Origin: Pholiota molesta
Taxonomy: Eukaryota > Basidiomycota > Agaricomycetes > Agaricales > Strophariaceae
Assembly (NCBI GenBank): GCA_014925825.1
Contig: JACGCK010000153.1
Location: forward strand, 1-64,000
Length of the DNA stretch: 64,000 bases
Reading direction: 5' to 3'
Shown here in pieces: positions 1 through 11,176 of this stretch. Both the position numbers and the translations under genes were made by a program. Under the pieces are notes generated by a model. That model was given only the letters and a program-made list of their open reading frames with translations, was not told where the DNA came from and did no database searches. Positions within the stretch are counted from its first letter, which is position 1. Each line of letters starts with the position of its first letter.

Positions 1-327
1 TGGCGACCGTTCGTTGGACGAGTGGTGAAAGCAAGAATGCGGTTATAACCTCTCCAGTTCCTCAGCCAGCGCCACCGCCCAGCGCCGCGGACCCGAAGTG
101 TAGTGTCGCAACAGGCCGCCGGGAACGGCATTGACAACAGTCGCAGTGACGAACAGGATCGTCAGCCTGAGCTTGATGGGCACCATTTGGCCATCGATGT
201 TGGGTCGCCGACGAGCTCGGGGCAGGTGGATGCGGATGCGGACGCACTAGTAGGTGCCGGTGGCGATCGCTCGTTGGACGAGGCGGAACCGGAAGATGCG
301 GTTATTCGTGTGGGATCGCCGATTTAG
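1..327 (+). pseudogene. 3' tail fragment of a DUF6535 gene copy, decayed
   Basis: The last ~70 codons, ending at the stop at 325-327, align with the last ~60 codons of the intact DUF6535 gene that ends at 7115: shared runs SRSD, HLAIDVG, GGDRSLDE, and a final SPI before the stop. Positions 1-55 carry another degenerate copy of the GDRSLDE segment, followed in frame by TGA, and the joining stretch (60-110) changes frame relative to the intact gene. So the window begins inside a damaged paralogue whose tail repeat may have been duplicated internally. Whether an intact gene lies upstream of the window edge cannot be seen. The function of this tail is unknown. Confidence 0.55.
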
Positions 328-2140
328 AATCGCGGGCTGGGCAACGATGGGAAGGGCGTTGAGTATCGACAGATTTTGCGTGGATGGAAGTTCGTCGGAC
401 TTGAGAAGGAGCATGAGCTGTGATTCGGAAAACGGAATGATTCTTTATTATTACTTACAGATCGTAAAGCGATATGTAGCTGACTCTTTTTTTCGTGCCT
501 CCGTTGGATATTGTCTGTCTAATCTACCAACTCCAGTTTCTATTGGCTCCATTTTGCGTAAACACGTACCTGGAATCGAACATACCTTATATAAGGTCTA
601 ACCAAAGACATTAAATTTACATGAAGAAACGACGAAATTCTCCAGCTTAAAAGCATGGTGCTGTACTTCGAATAGAAATCAACAATCCGTATGCATCGAG
701 ACAGAGAGTGTGGCCCCACCTGTAAGGAAACCCTATTCCCTGAAGCATGAGGAGTCATTTCGATCCGCGCAGCGACACTTTCAAAGTTCGGCATGGCAGG
801 GTCGATTGGGGTGCTGGCCGACGTGTCAGCACCGGTGGTCTCGAGCAGCGGTCAGGTTAGATGGCGAGCAAACGGCACATTCGACATCGAGAAAAAGGAG
901 AAGCTGTAGGCCACATTTTGAATCAAAGATTACAGTATTCTGTTCAACAACATACCCTCGTAAACATTAGCCATAGGCAAAACCCTCTACATCTTGAAGA
1001 CGGACGTCGAAATTTCAGCCGAGCAACGTGCATCTCAGGACGTCAGGATGCGGACTTGCAGCTTGATTCGCCGATTGTGATTCAACTCCGCGTCAATGAA
1101 TGATTGAGCAGGTTTTCGTATGCCTTCGAAGATTTGGTGCCGTGCGATGACGAAGCAAATTTAAACTGAGCAATGTTGTTGATAGTAAACTGCGCAAATC
1201 CTGTAAATGTAAGAAGGGGTAGAGACAAGGTCGTTGTTTAAGTAATTACCTTGAAAATATGAGCTTTTCAACGTGGTCCATGGGCCAATACGAAGTACCG
1301 TTGGGGAAATTTCCGAAACAAAAGATGTCGATGATGGGTCAAGTACAGGTAGCGATCGGCATCGAGCGACAGCATCTTCCTCTTGCGGGTATTCGTCATA
1401 GCATAAGCACGCAGCTATGATTTGTTGGAGAGTTGAAGTCATCAGGGAGCATTGGCAAGTGTAGTCAGCTGTGTGAAAACCAATAGATGGCTAAAGCACC
1501 TCTGGAGTGGTCCAGACAAGCAGGTTTTCGATAAATCAAGGTCAAAGTGGTGCGCGTAAGCTGAGCATAAGCAGGAGTAGAGCTATGTAGCGGGAGTTGG
1601 TGGAGGAAGGTTGAGCGTTGCGTCGAACGTTGAGGCCTTGAGGGCCGCGGGCGGAGTTTTCCGGACCGCTGCTGTAGCGCTTAGACTGAACTTCCAGTGC
1701 GCACTTCATCCTATTCGTTATCGTTGTATAATGTATTGTCGCTCACCGCTCTTCGTTGGTGTCTCGTCTATGCTGCCTGCTCACGATACCATTACTAGGA
1801 TTTGGCATGAAGCCAGGAGAATCACTGAGGCGTGCAGGAACTCGCATGCCAATTTCATTTGCTAAGGTTGCTACTAGTGGTGCGTTGCAGCTTTCCAAGA
1901 TAACCACTATGTTCATTAAATGATCCATAGCCGGCATAGCCCTCCATGTCGCCCAACTTTCATGAACATTACCGACCCGATTTCCAATCCCCGCATGCCA
2001 ACATCCTTTCATCCAGAGCGGTATCCCTCTCAGCTCTCATTTCATGAACCCTTCCGCACGGTTTTTTTTTTGCATTACTCTGGGGTGGGTCTCTCCTTTC
2101 ATACGGGTATACATGCGTTCTCAGCTTCTACCCAGCCGTC
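1..2140 (+). repeat. Segmental duplication copy A (DUF6535 3' end plus downstream flank)
   Basis: This stretch is homologous, with gaps, to about 7000-8320. Similarity continues past the stop codons through non-coding DNA: 328-470 resembles 7115-7235, 1375-1465 resembles 7705-7800, 1655-1680 resembles 7985-8010, and 2000-2140 resembles 8170-8310. By eye the first block is roughly 85% identical and later blocks are lower, with indels. I see no terminal repeats or target duplications that would make it a transposon, so an old tandem or segmental duplication is the simplest reading. Confidence 0.6.
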
Positions 2141-3987
2141 ATTTTCCCTTGCCCTTCCTTCGAAGACCTGCCAGTGGCACCTCATCCAAAGGCGTATATG
2201 CCTTGTTTCACGATCCTTTGTGAACCCGCTTGGTAAGATTCTTCTTCGCACTCATCTGCCCATATTCTCAGCCTCCTCTGCCCCTTTCCCATCCCCTCTC
2301 TCGACCCTCAGACGATCTTCCTCCCAAAAATTCTTTATTGCCCATGTTTGATATCATTCACAGTGCCGGAAATACTCGCAAACAATTACACGACCAATCG
2401 TTCTGCATTTCGACAGGATGTTTGCGGATTTCGCTGTTGGATGATAGTATATACTGAAGGCATCCATCGACGAAGGGGTCTGAAACTATCGAAGTTCGCC
2501 GCCGCAAAAGCCTGTCTTGCGCGAACATGCGGGGATCTCATGATACCGCCATCGTCTTGTGCGTCTACGACATCGATCGATCGCGCTCGGTCCTCCAGAA
2601 CAATTTCGGACCAAGACCCGTCGTACTCACTTCGCTAGGATGGCTGGTTCAGCAACGGAACGTGTTCGGCCTCGGTTGAGAGTGCTGGATTGGGCTTAAG
2701 AGGGCGGAGGTGAGAAGGAACTCTAGCGGCTTCTGAAGGCTCGTATTGGTCGTCCCTGTGGCGGGTCCATTGTGAGTACTATACCCTCAGATTAATATGA
2801 CTATGGTCTAAAATTCGCAGGCCGCCATCGCCCCTTGTGCCAGCGCTTCTTCGAAGTAGATTATAACTTTCGCGCACAGTGCCTTGGCCACAACCTCTTC
2901 CACGTCTACGCTGCGCAAACAAACCTGTGCGGATCTGCTTCCCACATGCGATGGGGCAGTTGTGGCATGGGGTATGGCGACCTGGCATATGGACATTGCA
3001 TCGAGCAACTTGGCGTTCCTTCATGACCCTTGACGCAACTAGCACTACAGACGCATGTACACATCCCGGCTTTCCTCTCCGGGGGTTATGTACACCGTAA
3101 CTTGTAAGCCCTCACTCCATGTCGCTGACGGACGTAATTGACCCATCTTGATCAGAACAAGTTAACTGGTCCCTTCCGTTCGAATAATCCTCCGGTAGTC
3201 ATCCATCTCCATCGTAATCTTAGCATATTTGGAAAAAAGCTAACTGGTATCTGTTTGTCTAGCCCTGTCAAATGGAAATGGGCCGGCATGGGACCACCCT
3301 CCTCGATCTCGACACGACGGTTTGTAAGCGCTGCAAATTAAAACTCGAAGATTATATTGCAAAGGACCCCATCAGCAATGCGTGGTCTCCGCTACCTTAT
3401 TTAAGGACTCGTATCCGCGACCCCAACGCTGCTAGAGGCAGAGGTTCTGCCTCTTTGGCTCGAAAACGTATACTTACTGCAACATCACCCTCACTCTCCG
3501 CTGCTCCGGATGGCGTTTTTGTTTGCAAGCTGCGGTTTCGCCTATATATTGCGCTGGCGTCTTTAACCGTTTGGGCTCGTTGAAAGTGTTCTTGCATACG
3601 CTACGACGGATCTATCGTTTCGAAATAATTCTGATGGTTGGGTTGTCGTGTTGCATAAGCACAGCTTCCGAGGGTTGATTTCAGGCTCGAGAGACTGTAG
3701 CTCAGTAATACGCAGAGGGTGTGTCAATTGCTGTTAGTAGACGCAGATAGGCTGAATCGAGCAGATCGGACTGGTCAAAGAGGTTGTTGAAGTGCTCGAG
3801 CTTAAGCTTAAGGGGCTGAAGCAGTCATGTGTTCAGGTTGATACTGAAAACATTTTGACGGTCACTCAAAGAGTCAAACCTGTGCTAGTTACACAATCAC
3901 TGAGAGCGACCAACAACCTGTGTCGCTGACTGTTCTTCGCCGTCGTAGATATCTCACTCTGTTCCCATCCCTCAAGACATCTCACCC
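2141..3987. other. Intergenic, no gene recognised
   Basis: Only short ORFs without recognisable motifs are found. The last few hundred bases must contain the promoter of the DUF6535 gene starting at 3988. A pyrimidine-rich stretch with in-frame stops in all frames lies at 2230-2340. No RNA gene or repeat was recognised. Confidence 0.4.
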
Positions 3988-6900
3988 ATGAGCGACAGCC
4001 AACTCCAGAACATCCAATCCAACACCGCGGACGTTCTGCCAGACCCCACAGCAGTCAGTTTATTCAAATTCCATCGATGCACCTAACTGATATCACGTCA
4101 AGGGTACTGGGCCAGGAATAAAGCCTGTGGACATCGACGCTCCATACGAACATGCACCTCCAAAGGACGGCGATCCATGGACAACACTTTTGACACCCGA
4201 ACTCGAGGCGGATACATTGCGCTGCAATGCATGGAAAGATGAAGTCCAAAATCTGTTGATCTTCGTGAGTCGACCATCACTATTATACCTCATTTTTCAC
4301 TAGCTCCTACACTGACTACGGCGAAGGCGGGTCTTTTCTCTGCTGTCGTCACAACGTTCATCGTCGAATCCTACAAGCTCCTCCTGCCGGATCCAAATGC
4401 CGCTATGACCGGCCTGCTCTTCCATATCGCCAGCGGACTCAACAACACTTCCCCTTTCCCCCCATCTGTTAGCCCAGAATCCATACTCGCTCCATTTTCG
4501 CGAACACCAATTGCCGTCAGGATCAATGTGTTCTGGTTCATCAGCCTAATCCTCAGTCTCACGACCGTTCTTGTCGGCACCATCGCTCTCCAGTGGCTAC
4601 GCGAACATCAATTTTATGGCGGATATTCTAGCAAAGAGAAGTTGGCAATGCTGCACATGCGGTCGGAGGCCATAGAAGCTTGGTATTTGCCGCAGATATT
4701 CGCAGCACTTCCTCTACTACTTCAAGGCGCCCTTGTCCTCTTTCTGGCCGGATTGATCGATTTCTCCTTGCCTCTTGGAATGAAGCTCACCATCCCTGTC
4801 TCCGTTATTGTTGGACTGACGCTGCTGTTCCTCGCCGCGACTACAATTCTTCCGTCACTTCAGGGTCTTTCTTTCTTTTGTGGACTGTATCCTCGGAAAT
4901 CACTCCCGACTCCATGTCCATTCAAATCTCCTCAGTCCCATGCATTCCGAACCCTATTTGGGATTGTCGTTCGCGCAATTTTCCGTATCGTTCCCTCCCC
5001 GCGGCTCAACCAAGATAGGAACGATTGGAAGTGGACCATCAAAAATCATTCATCACTCATCGCAGATTATCTGGTACCATCTGTATATAAGATGTGGTAC
5101 CCACACACTTGGCCTAGCCTTGACCGAGCATGGATTTCTCTGCGCGATGTGTGTCATCAACACATCTTGGATAAGGATCCAGATCTATACCAGCACTTAT
5201 CCTGGCGGACAGACGACTTCCCTCTCAGTGATGCAACTCAATATTTGGTCAAGATGGTAAGGCAGCCACCGGGCTTCAAACACACAGACTCATATCTTGC
5301 CGCCATGGTTCATTGTTTTAATGAACTTGCTGAATCTATATGGGCACCTACTGTGGAATGGTTTTTTGAACGCAAAGACCGACGTAGCAATTACTTTGAA
5401 TGCCTTTACTTGGAGTGTTCCACGTCATGCTCCTTGTCAACTCTTCTCCTTCATGGCGGAATCTATAAATTTGATCAACTAGATCATATGGATCTTTTTC
5501 TTTACTTCCAACACCCAGAGGTCAAACTACGGTTATTTAGTACTGACCAAACCATAATTTTTCTCCGCAAACTTTTGATAAACCACCCCTCGCCAGCAGT
5601 ACTCAAGTACCACCAAGAATTGTGGGTGCGGGTACTACATCTCATTCACAATATTGCACCATTGAAACCTACTAATACTAATGGTTCCCAATCTATCCCT
5701 ATTCCTGCAATTACTGAGGGATCTATGCTGGACACTATAATAAATGACAATCTCACACCTGGTAAGAAATCCTTGCAGATGAGTCATGTTTTCTTGTGTG
5801 TTAATCATTATACCATACAGGTCAACAATATTTAAATGCGGCGAATATTCTCACCACAATATTCCAGTTGGCTGCCTCCTATCATCCTTCCCAGAATCAG
5901 ACAATAGAATCCATTCTTGCACACCCAGAGATGGCTAAGGTGCTTGATACTTTGGCATCTTGGACTGCCAACTATTTGCGATGGGCACAGATAGATCCCC
6001 TGACTAAACAGGACGTACTACGGGATATTGATGATCAGCTTATCCAACTTGCAAAGTTTATAACTGACCATTTGAATGCACGGTCCAACACATCATCAAG
6101 CTCCGAGAATGCATCATTGGACCTCTTGTTTTATCTCACCTTGATATTCTTATGGAATTTATACTGGCGGGCGCCTCGTGAAATTCTAGGCAACCAGGAC
6201 AGTCATATTGGGAAAGCATTCGGGTCATTACTCAATGCTTTGCACAAGACGTGGACATCTGGCCAAAAGAATGATCTCCTTGAGAAACAGTTGAAGGGTG
6301 ATAACAATGGGTTTGAAAGATTTTCAGATGAGTGGTACAATCAAATCTTCAAACATCTTACTGGCCCTCGCACCATTGAACAAGGTGCGATTACCTCTTT
6401 TCATTTTACATAGTCGACCTCAATATTATTTCCTCATATAGGTTCCAATTCTGCTGCGGAGGGACCTCCAGATGTTCATCCTGATCCCTTGACACAATCA
6501 GCCTCTCCTCTAGAGAATAAAACCGAAGACGACATTAATCCCTTGACTGCTACATCTCCTGGTATTCCCGATTATTCTCTAGCATCAAACACAGATGATG
6601 GCGATGCTCCGCCGGCGAGCGCGCACCCCGATCCTCAGCTCGAAATTTTTGGACCCGAACTTGCCCTCAGCTCGGCCAATCACGAAGACGCTCACATCCC
6701 ACATCCGCAGCCAGACTCACTTACCATCCTACATCAACCTCCAACATCAGCTGCTGAAGGCGCTGGTACGATCAATGTTCTCCCCCTCTCCCCTATAATA
6801 TCTTCGTCCGACAAGCCTGACGAAACGCGTCCTTCGAATGATGGCCACACTGCTGCAGGAGCGGCACCCCCATTAGTGCCTCAGCCACCGGCGTCGTTCA

Positions 6901-7115
6901 GCATCGCAGATCCTGAAGGTCCACCGCAGGCCGCAGGGAGCAGCCGCAGTGACGACCAGGATCTTCAGCCTGATGGCCTCCATTTAGCCATCGATGTTGG
7001 GCCACCGACGAGCCCGGAGCACGTGGATGCGGAGACGCTAGGTGCTGGTGGCGATCGCTCGTTGGACGAAGGGGAAGCAGAAGATGCGATTGTTCGTATG
7101 GAATCGCCGATTTAG
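3988..7115 (+). CDS. DUF6535 multipass membrane protein
   Basis: Five exons with clean GT-AG joins: 3988-4053, 4103-4264, 4327-5761, 5821-6384 and 6442-7115. The start MSDSQLQN follows a pyrimidine-rich leader and reads in frame through all four joins. Exons 2 and 3 hold the DUF6535 domain: a pre-membrane stretch with PWTTLL, a first hydrophobic segment (AGLFSAVVTTFIVES), then three more around WFISLILSLTTVLVGTIALQ, LPLLLQGALVLFLAGLIDFSL and VSVIVGLTLLFLAATTILP. The middle is a long soluble region typical of the family. The last exon is Pro/Ser/Asp-rich low complexity, probably disordered. DUF6535 proteins are abundant in Agaricomycetes and have no established function; membrane location is inferred from the hydrophobic segments. 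A decayed tail of a paralogue lies at the start of the window. Confidence 0.88.
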
Positions 7116-8320
7116 ATTCGCGGGCGGGGGCAATGGTGGGAGGGGCGTCGAGTCTCGATAGATGTTACGTGGGTGGAAAATCGTCGGACTTGGGAAGGAA
7201 CATGAGCTGTGGTACAGAAAACGGAATGAATTTTTTTTTACTTACAGATCGTAGAGCGATATGCAGCTGACTCTTTTTCGTGCCTCCGTTGTAGATCCTC
7301 TGTCTAATCTATTAGCTCCAGTTTGTGTAGATACGTATCAGGAATCGAACGTACATGCATTGCCGGACTTCAGATAGAAATCAATAATCTATACACCGAG
7401 ACAGAATGTGTGCCTACCTGGAGGAAAAAACCCCATTCCCGGAAGCTCTAGGAAGCATTTCGATCCGGGCAGCGACACCTTCAAGGTTCGGCACGGCGGG
7501 GGTCGATTGGCTGGCCGACATGTCAGTGCTGATGGTCTCAGAGCAGCGGTCGATAAGATGCTATATAGGCCAGGTCAGATGTCCCGCAAACGGCACATTT
7601 GACATCGAGAAAGAGAGAGAAGCTGCAGGCCATCTTTTAAATCAAAGATTACATTAGGAATCTGTTCAACAACATACCCTCGCAAATGACTTCGAGTGGA
7701 GACAGGTCCTCCTTTTGCGGGAGTTCGTCAGAATGTATGCACCCAACTATGATGTTTCTGGAGAGTTAAAGTCTGGTAAATGTCGCCCAGGGAGCAATTG
7801 GATTTGGAGTCGGATATCGGTGCGGAATGGTATAGCTGGCTGCATCTGACGGATGCCTAGAGAATCTGAAGCGCGGTCTAGATATACGAGTCTGAGATAT
7901 AGCAAGGTGCCAGCAATGTGCGAAGGAGGAGCAGAGCTAGCGGAGTCGTGGTGGTTGAGGACAAGCTGATCAATGTGGTTGGAGAAAGAACGGAGCTTTC
8001 CGGACCGCCACTGACGGCTCTTCAAGAAAGCTGCTACACACTTTGGCGGCTATTCTAGCTTGACACTACTACACTAGGTTCACAGACGAGACACTCGACA
8101 AGGGGACAACGATGGGGATGACGAGCGGGATGAAGCCAGCGGGTGTTCAAACGTTCAAGCTCAAGCAATGCTTCATACCATCATCACTTCATCCAAAGGG
8201 TATCAGCTTTTTTTCGTAATCCCTTCCGCATTATTTTCTGCCAGTGCATTATTTTGCAGAGGCGTCCCATATTGTATTCGTGTACATACGTTCTCAGATT
8301 CTAGGTAGCCGCTCGCCGAA
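7000..8320 (+). repeat. Segmental duplication copy B
   Basis: Partner of 1-2140. It contains the last ~115 bases of the intact DUF6535 gene and its 3' flank. The non-coding blocks are collinear with copy A but shortened by several hundred bases in total. The rest of the spacer to 8683 holds only short ORFs without recognisable content. Confidence 0.6.
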
Positions 8321-8683
8321 TAAGGTGGGATGGTGCGAAGTAAACTAGTAATATTTGTACCTCAGCCTGTAGAAGGGTCTGACAGCATACCTCCACAGCG
8401 CGAATCAAAGGAAGAGTAGATCTAGCGTAGTAGAGTAGCGAATTGGACATCATATCTCGAGATTGAATGTATAATACAAGTCTGAGAAACATTCCAGGAA
8501 ATTCTAGGAATGATATGATTCAGATGGTCTAGTAGCAAAATGATACGCATGAATAGGCACCGAACGAACCCGCCGAGAGGCGGGGCAACCAAATCGTGCC
8601 GGAGATTGCATTGCAAAGGCCGTCAATTTAGACCAGAAAATATGATCACTATTGGGATCGAGCTGTTCGCCTTTAGAGCCAGG

Positions 8684-10737
8684 CTAATCGATATTTCCAG
8701 TCCCGTTAACCTTCTCCGCACCCCACCTCACAAACACCGATGCGCCAGCCGCAAGCAGGAACGACCAGTCAAAGAGAGACCCAAAGACCTCATATGCGGG
8801 GATGGTGGAGAACAGGTTCGTCGTGTCGGCGACGCTTTCGCTGCTTCCTACCGGTATTGACGGCGGAGGTGGAGGGAATGACGAGCGCATTTGGACGATT
8901 GTGGATAGCATGTAGATGGTCTGATGGGTTGGTCACACCTATGTCAGCAACAACCTCAACAGTCTCAATGGAGCGAATTCGTACCATGATTTGTGCGAGC
9001 ACAAGAAGCATGAGCGACGCTGCGAGGTTACGGCTGGTTACATGCAATGCCTGACCAGCCAAATCAGTACATCTTCATCCTCGTATTCAAGACCACCTAC
9101 CCGAGTTACACCGCGAAGAACAAGCCGTATGCTGCTCAAGATGATGATCCCAACGAGCATCAAGCTCAACTGTCGCGCAAAGGATGCCAGCTCCTCCGTC
9201 TTGACCTCCGCTGACGACAGCCGCGATAGGAGGGATGCGAGCAGGTCAGTGATGAGATCAGTCGTTGAAGACAATTGTCTCGTAGATACGAAGAGTACGT
9301 TGTACACTGACTACACATGGATGAGAAATGTCCCTGCGTTGATATACGTTGGGCACTCACGCTGATGATGCGTATCATACAGTACGCCATGAACAATCGC
9401 CCCATCATATTGAATATGCGGCCTTTGAATGTGCTGGCGAATACGGCGGCCTCGCGTCGCTCGCGCAGCGCCTCAAGGTTGCGCGTCATCTGAAATTCAA
9501 GTGCCTCGAGCCCTTGGATTTCAAGGGTTACTGCAGTGAATAAACTCGTGAGCCGAGTGGTCGGAATGCAGGGAAATAAACATACAGCTGTCTGAACCTC
9601 GGAAGGAGGATCCAACGCGAGAAAACCACGTTGCCTGATTCTATATTATGGGTCTAGTTCAATGCATAGTCCTGGCAAAAATATAGACATACCGGTGAGC
9701 CCGACCTCCGTGATGCTTCTGCCCTTCGAGTTCTCATATCATTTCTGATGCTGGTTAGGGCATATTGTGCTGTCTCGATGTCCTGCTCTGACGGCACAAC
9801 TCTAAGCCATGGCCAACAATCATAAGTATAAAACAAGGAGTGCATGTATAGCGCAAGACTTACTGCGGACGCAAACCAAAGGGCAGAAACTGCCACGAAC
9901 TACTGATAGCTCCGAAACCCGACAGTAATCCCAGAATTATGGTCCCGAGTACTATGAGACGCGACAGTGCGGCGGTTATCGTGTCTGAAGGCGTAAGAGA
10001 GGGCGGAATGGGGATGTAGGAAAGTGCAAAGAGGTACAGGGCCACGAGGATCAGACTGAAAAAGATCCTGGGTCCCAAGAAAGACCGCGAAGAAGAACTA
10101 CCTGCAAAGCGTCGGTATACTGGCGCATATATCCACCCGACGAGGACTCACTAATTGCGAGCAATAAACTGACGGAAAGTGGGATGACGACGAGAACAGC
10201 GGACATAAGGAGAAATAATGATATGCGCCAGTTCAACAGGCGTGTACTTTGAAGCGTCAACAAACCGGTTGTGCTGAAATACGGGATTTGTACTCACTTC
10301 GAAGATAAAACCCCCACTCCCTGCAGCATAAGCAACGCAAACATCATGCAGCCCTCCGCGAAACACCACGAAAAGATGACGCGTGCTACAGCGGTATGCA
10401 AGTACGCTGTATCCTCTATGGAGAACTTGGCAGACTTCGGCGTATGAGTGGTAGGTGGGGGAAGGGTTTCGAGCTCCACGTCTTCGCTCTCGAAGTTGAG
10501 TGCAGCGAGGTCGACTGGCATGCTGGGCCGACGTGATGGAGTTGGCGTTCCCGGAGCAGCGGTTGAGGAGAGACTCCGTAGGTCGGAATATATCGTACGT
10601 AGGAGAAACTTCCGACATGCGAAGAAGAACGAGAACCTGTTCGCGGTCCGTATATCAGCGGTCGAAGTAGAGATTTGTGCGACTACGTACCTCGCCAATG
10701 TCAGCAAGGCAGTCTCCACACCTATTGCAGTTGTCAT
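8684..10737 (-). CDS. Golgi pH regulator (GPHR) / GTG-type ABA_GPCR-domain membrane protein
   Basis: Minus-strand gene with at least eight exons; clear joins include introns 10637-10690, 10247-10297 and 10102-10151. The protein begins MTTAIGVETALLTLAR, then FSFFFACRKFL and an N-terminal helix with VIFSWCFAEGCMMF. The next segment RLLNWRISLFLL and the GPHR N-domain signature LLSGFGAISSSW follow. After a linker DIETAQYALTSIRNDM comes WFSRVGSSFRG, then the ABA_GPCR-type half: LEALEFQM, STFKGRIFN, ARQLSLMLVGIIILSSIR, MRSSFPPPPP and VFGSLFDWSFLLAAG, ending NGTGNID. The order matches fungal members of the GPHR/GTG family. Animal GPHR is a Golgi anion channel acidifying the lumen; plant homologues (GTG1/2) were proposed as abscisic acid receptors. 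The fungal role is inferred. The exons I joined stay in frame. Confidence 0.88.
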
Positions 10738-11176
10738 TTTGTAGCTTCCTTACTGCTGATGATATTGGTCGCGTTTGGGGTTGAGAATCGTCCGGTTGGT
10801 CATAAGCAGCGTAATTCGTGTTCGAGCTACATCACGGTGAAAAAGTTGCTCTGTCCAATCCAACCAGGAGACTCACGGACTCGTGATATTGGCGTGCGCT
10901 AAGATATTACGTTTTCGTTCCCATAAAGGTGTGAGAAGAGAGCAAGTACCAGCAATCTGTGAAGGGTGAACGGATGTGGAGGCGGAGAGGCAGGAGGATG
11001 ACTGCGCGCTTGTTTTGGCAAGTCCAAATAAAGCCGATAAACGTTGCGTCAATTAGAACGGATGATAAGATAAGATGCACTTGTGAGGCTTTCTAAACGC
11101 ATGAAAATCCAACCAGGTCCGGTTCTACATAATCTAAATCTCAAAACATATGCATAATATACATGCAGAGTCCCAA
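10738..11176. other. Spacer: GPHR promoter and ATPase 3' end
   Basis: Between the start of the GPHR-family gene and the stop of the downstream-lying P4-ATPase, both on the minus strand. It should hold the GPHR promoter and the ATPase 3' untranslated region. No further gene was recognised. Confidence 0.4.

Noticed and set aside
9166..9615. Possible frame break in the GPHR-family gene before LTLEIQGLEAL
   Set aside because: Splicing with the strong donor GTATGT after the SFRGSDS segment keeps the frame, so no defect is needed.
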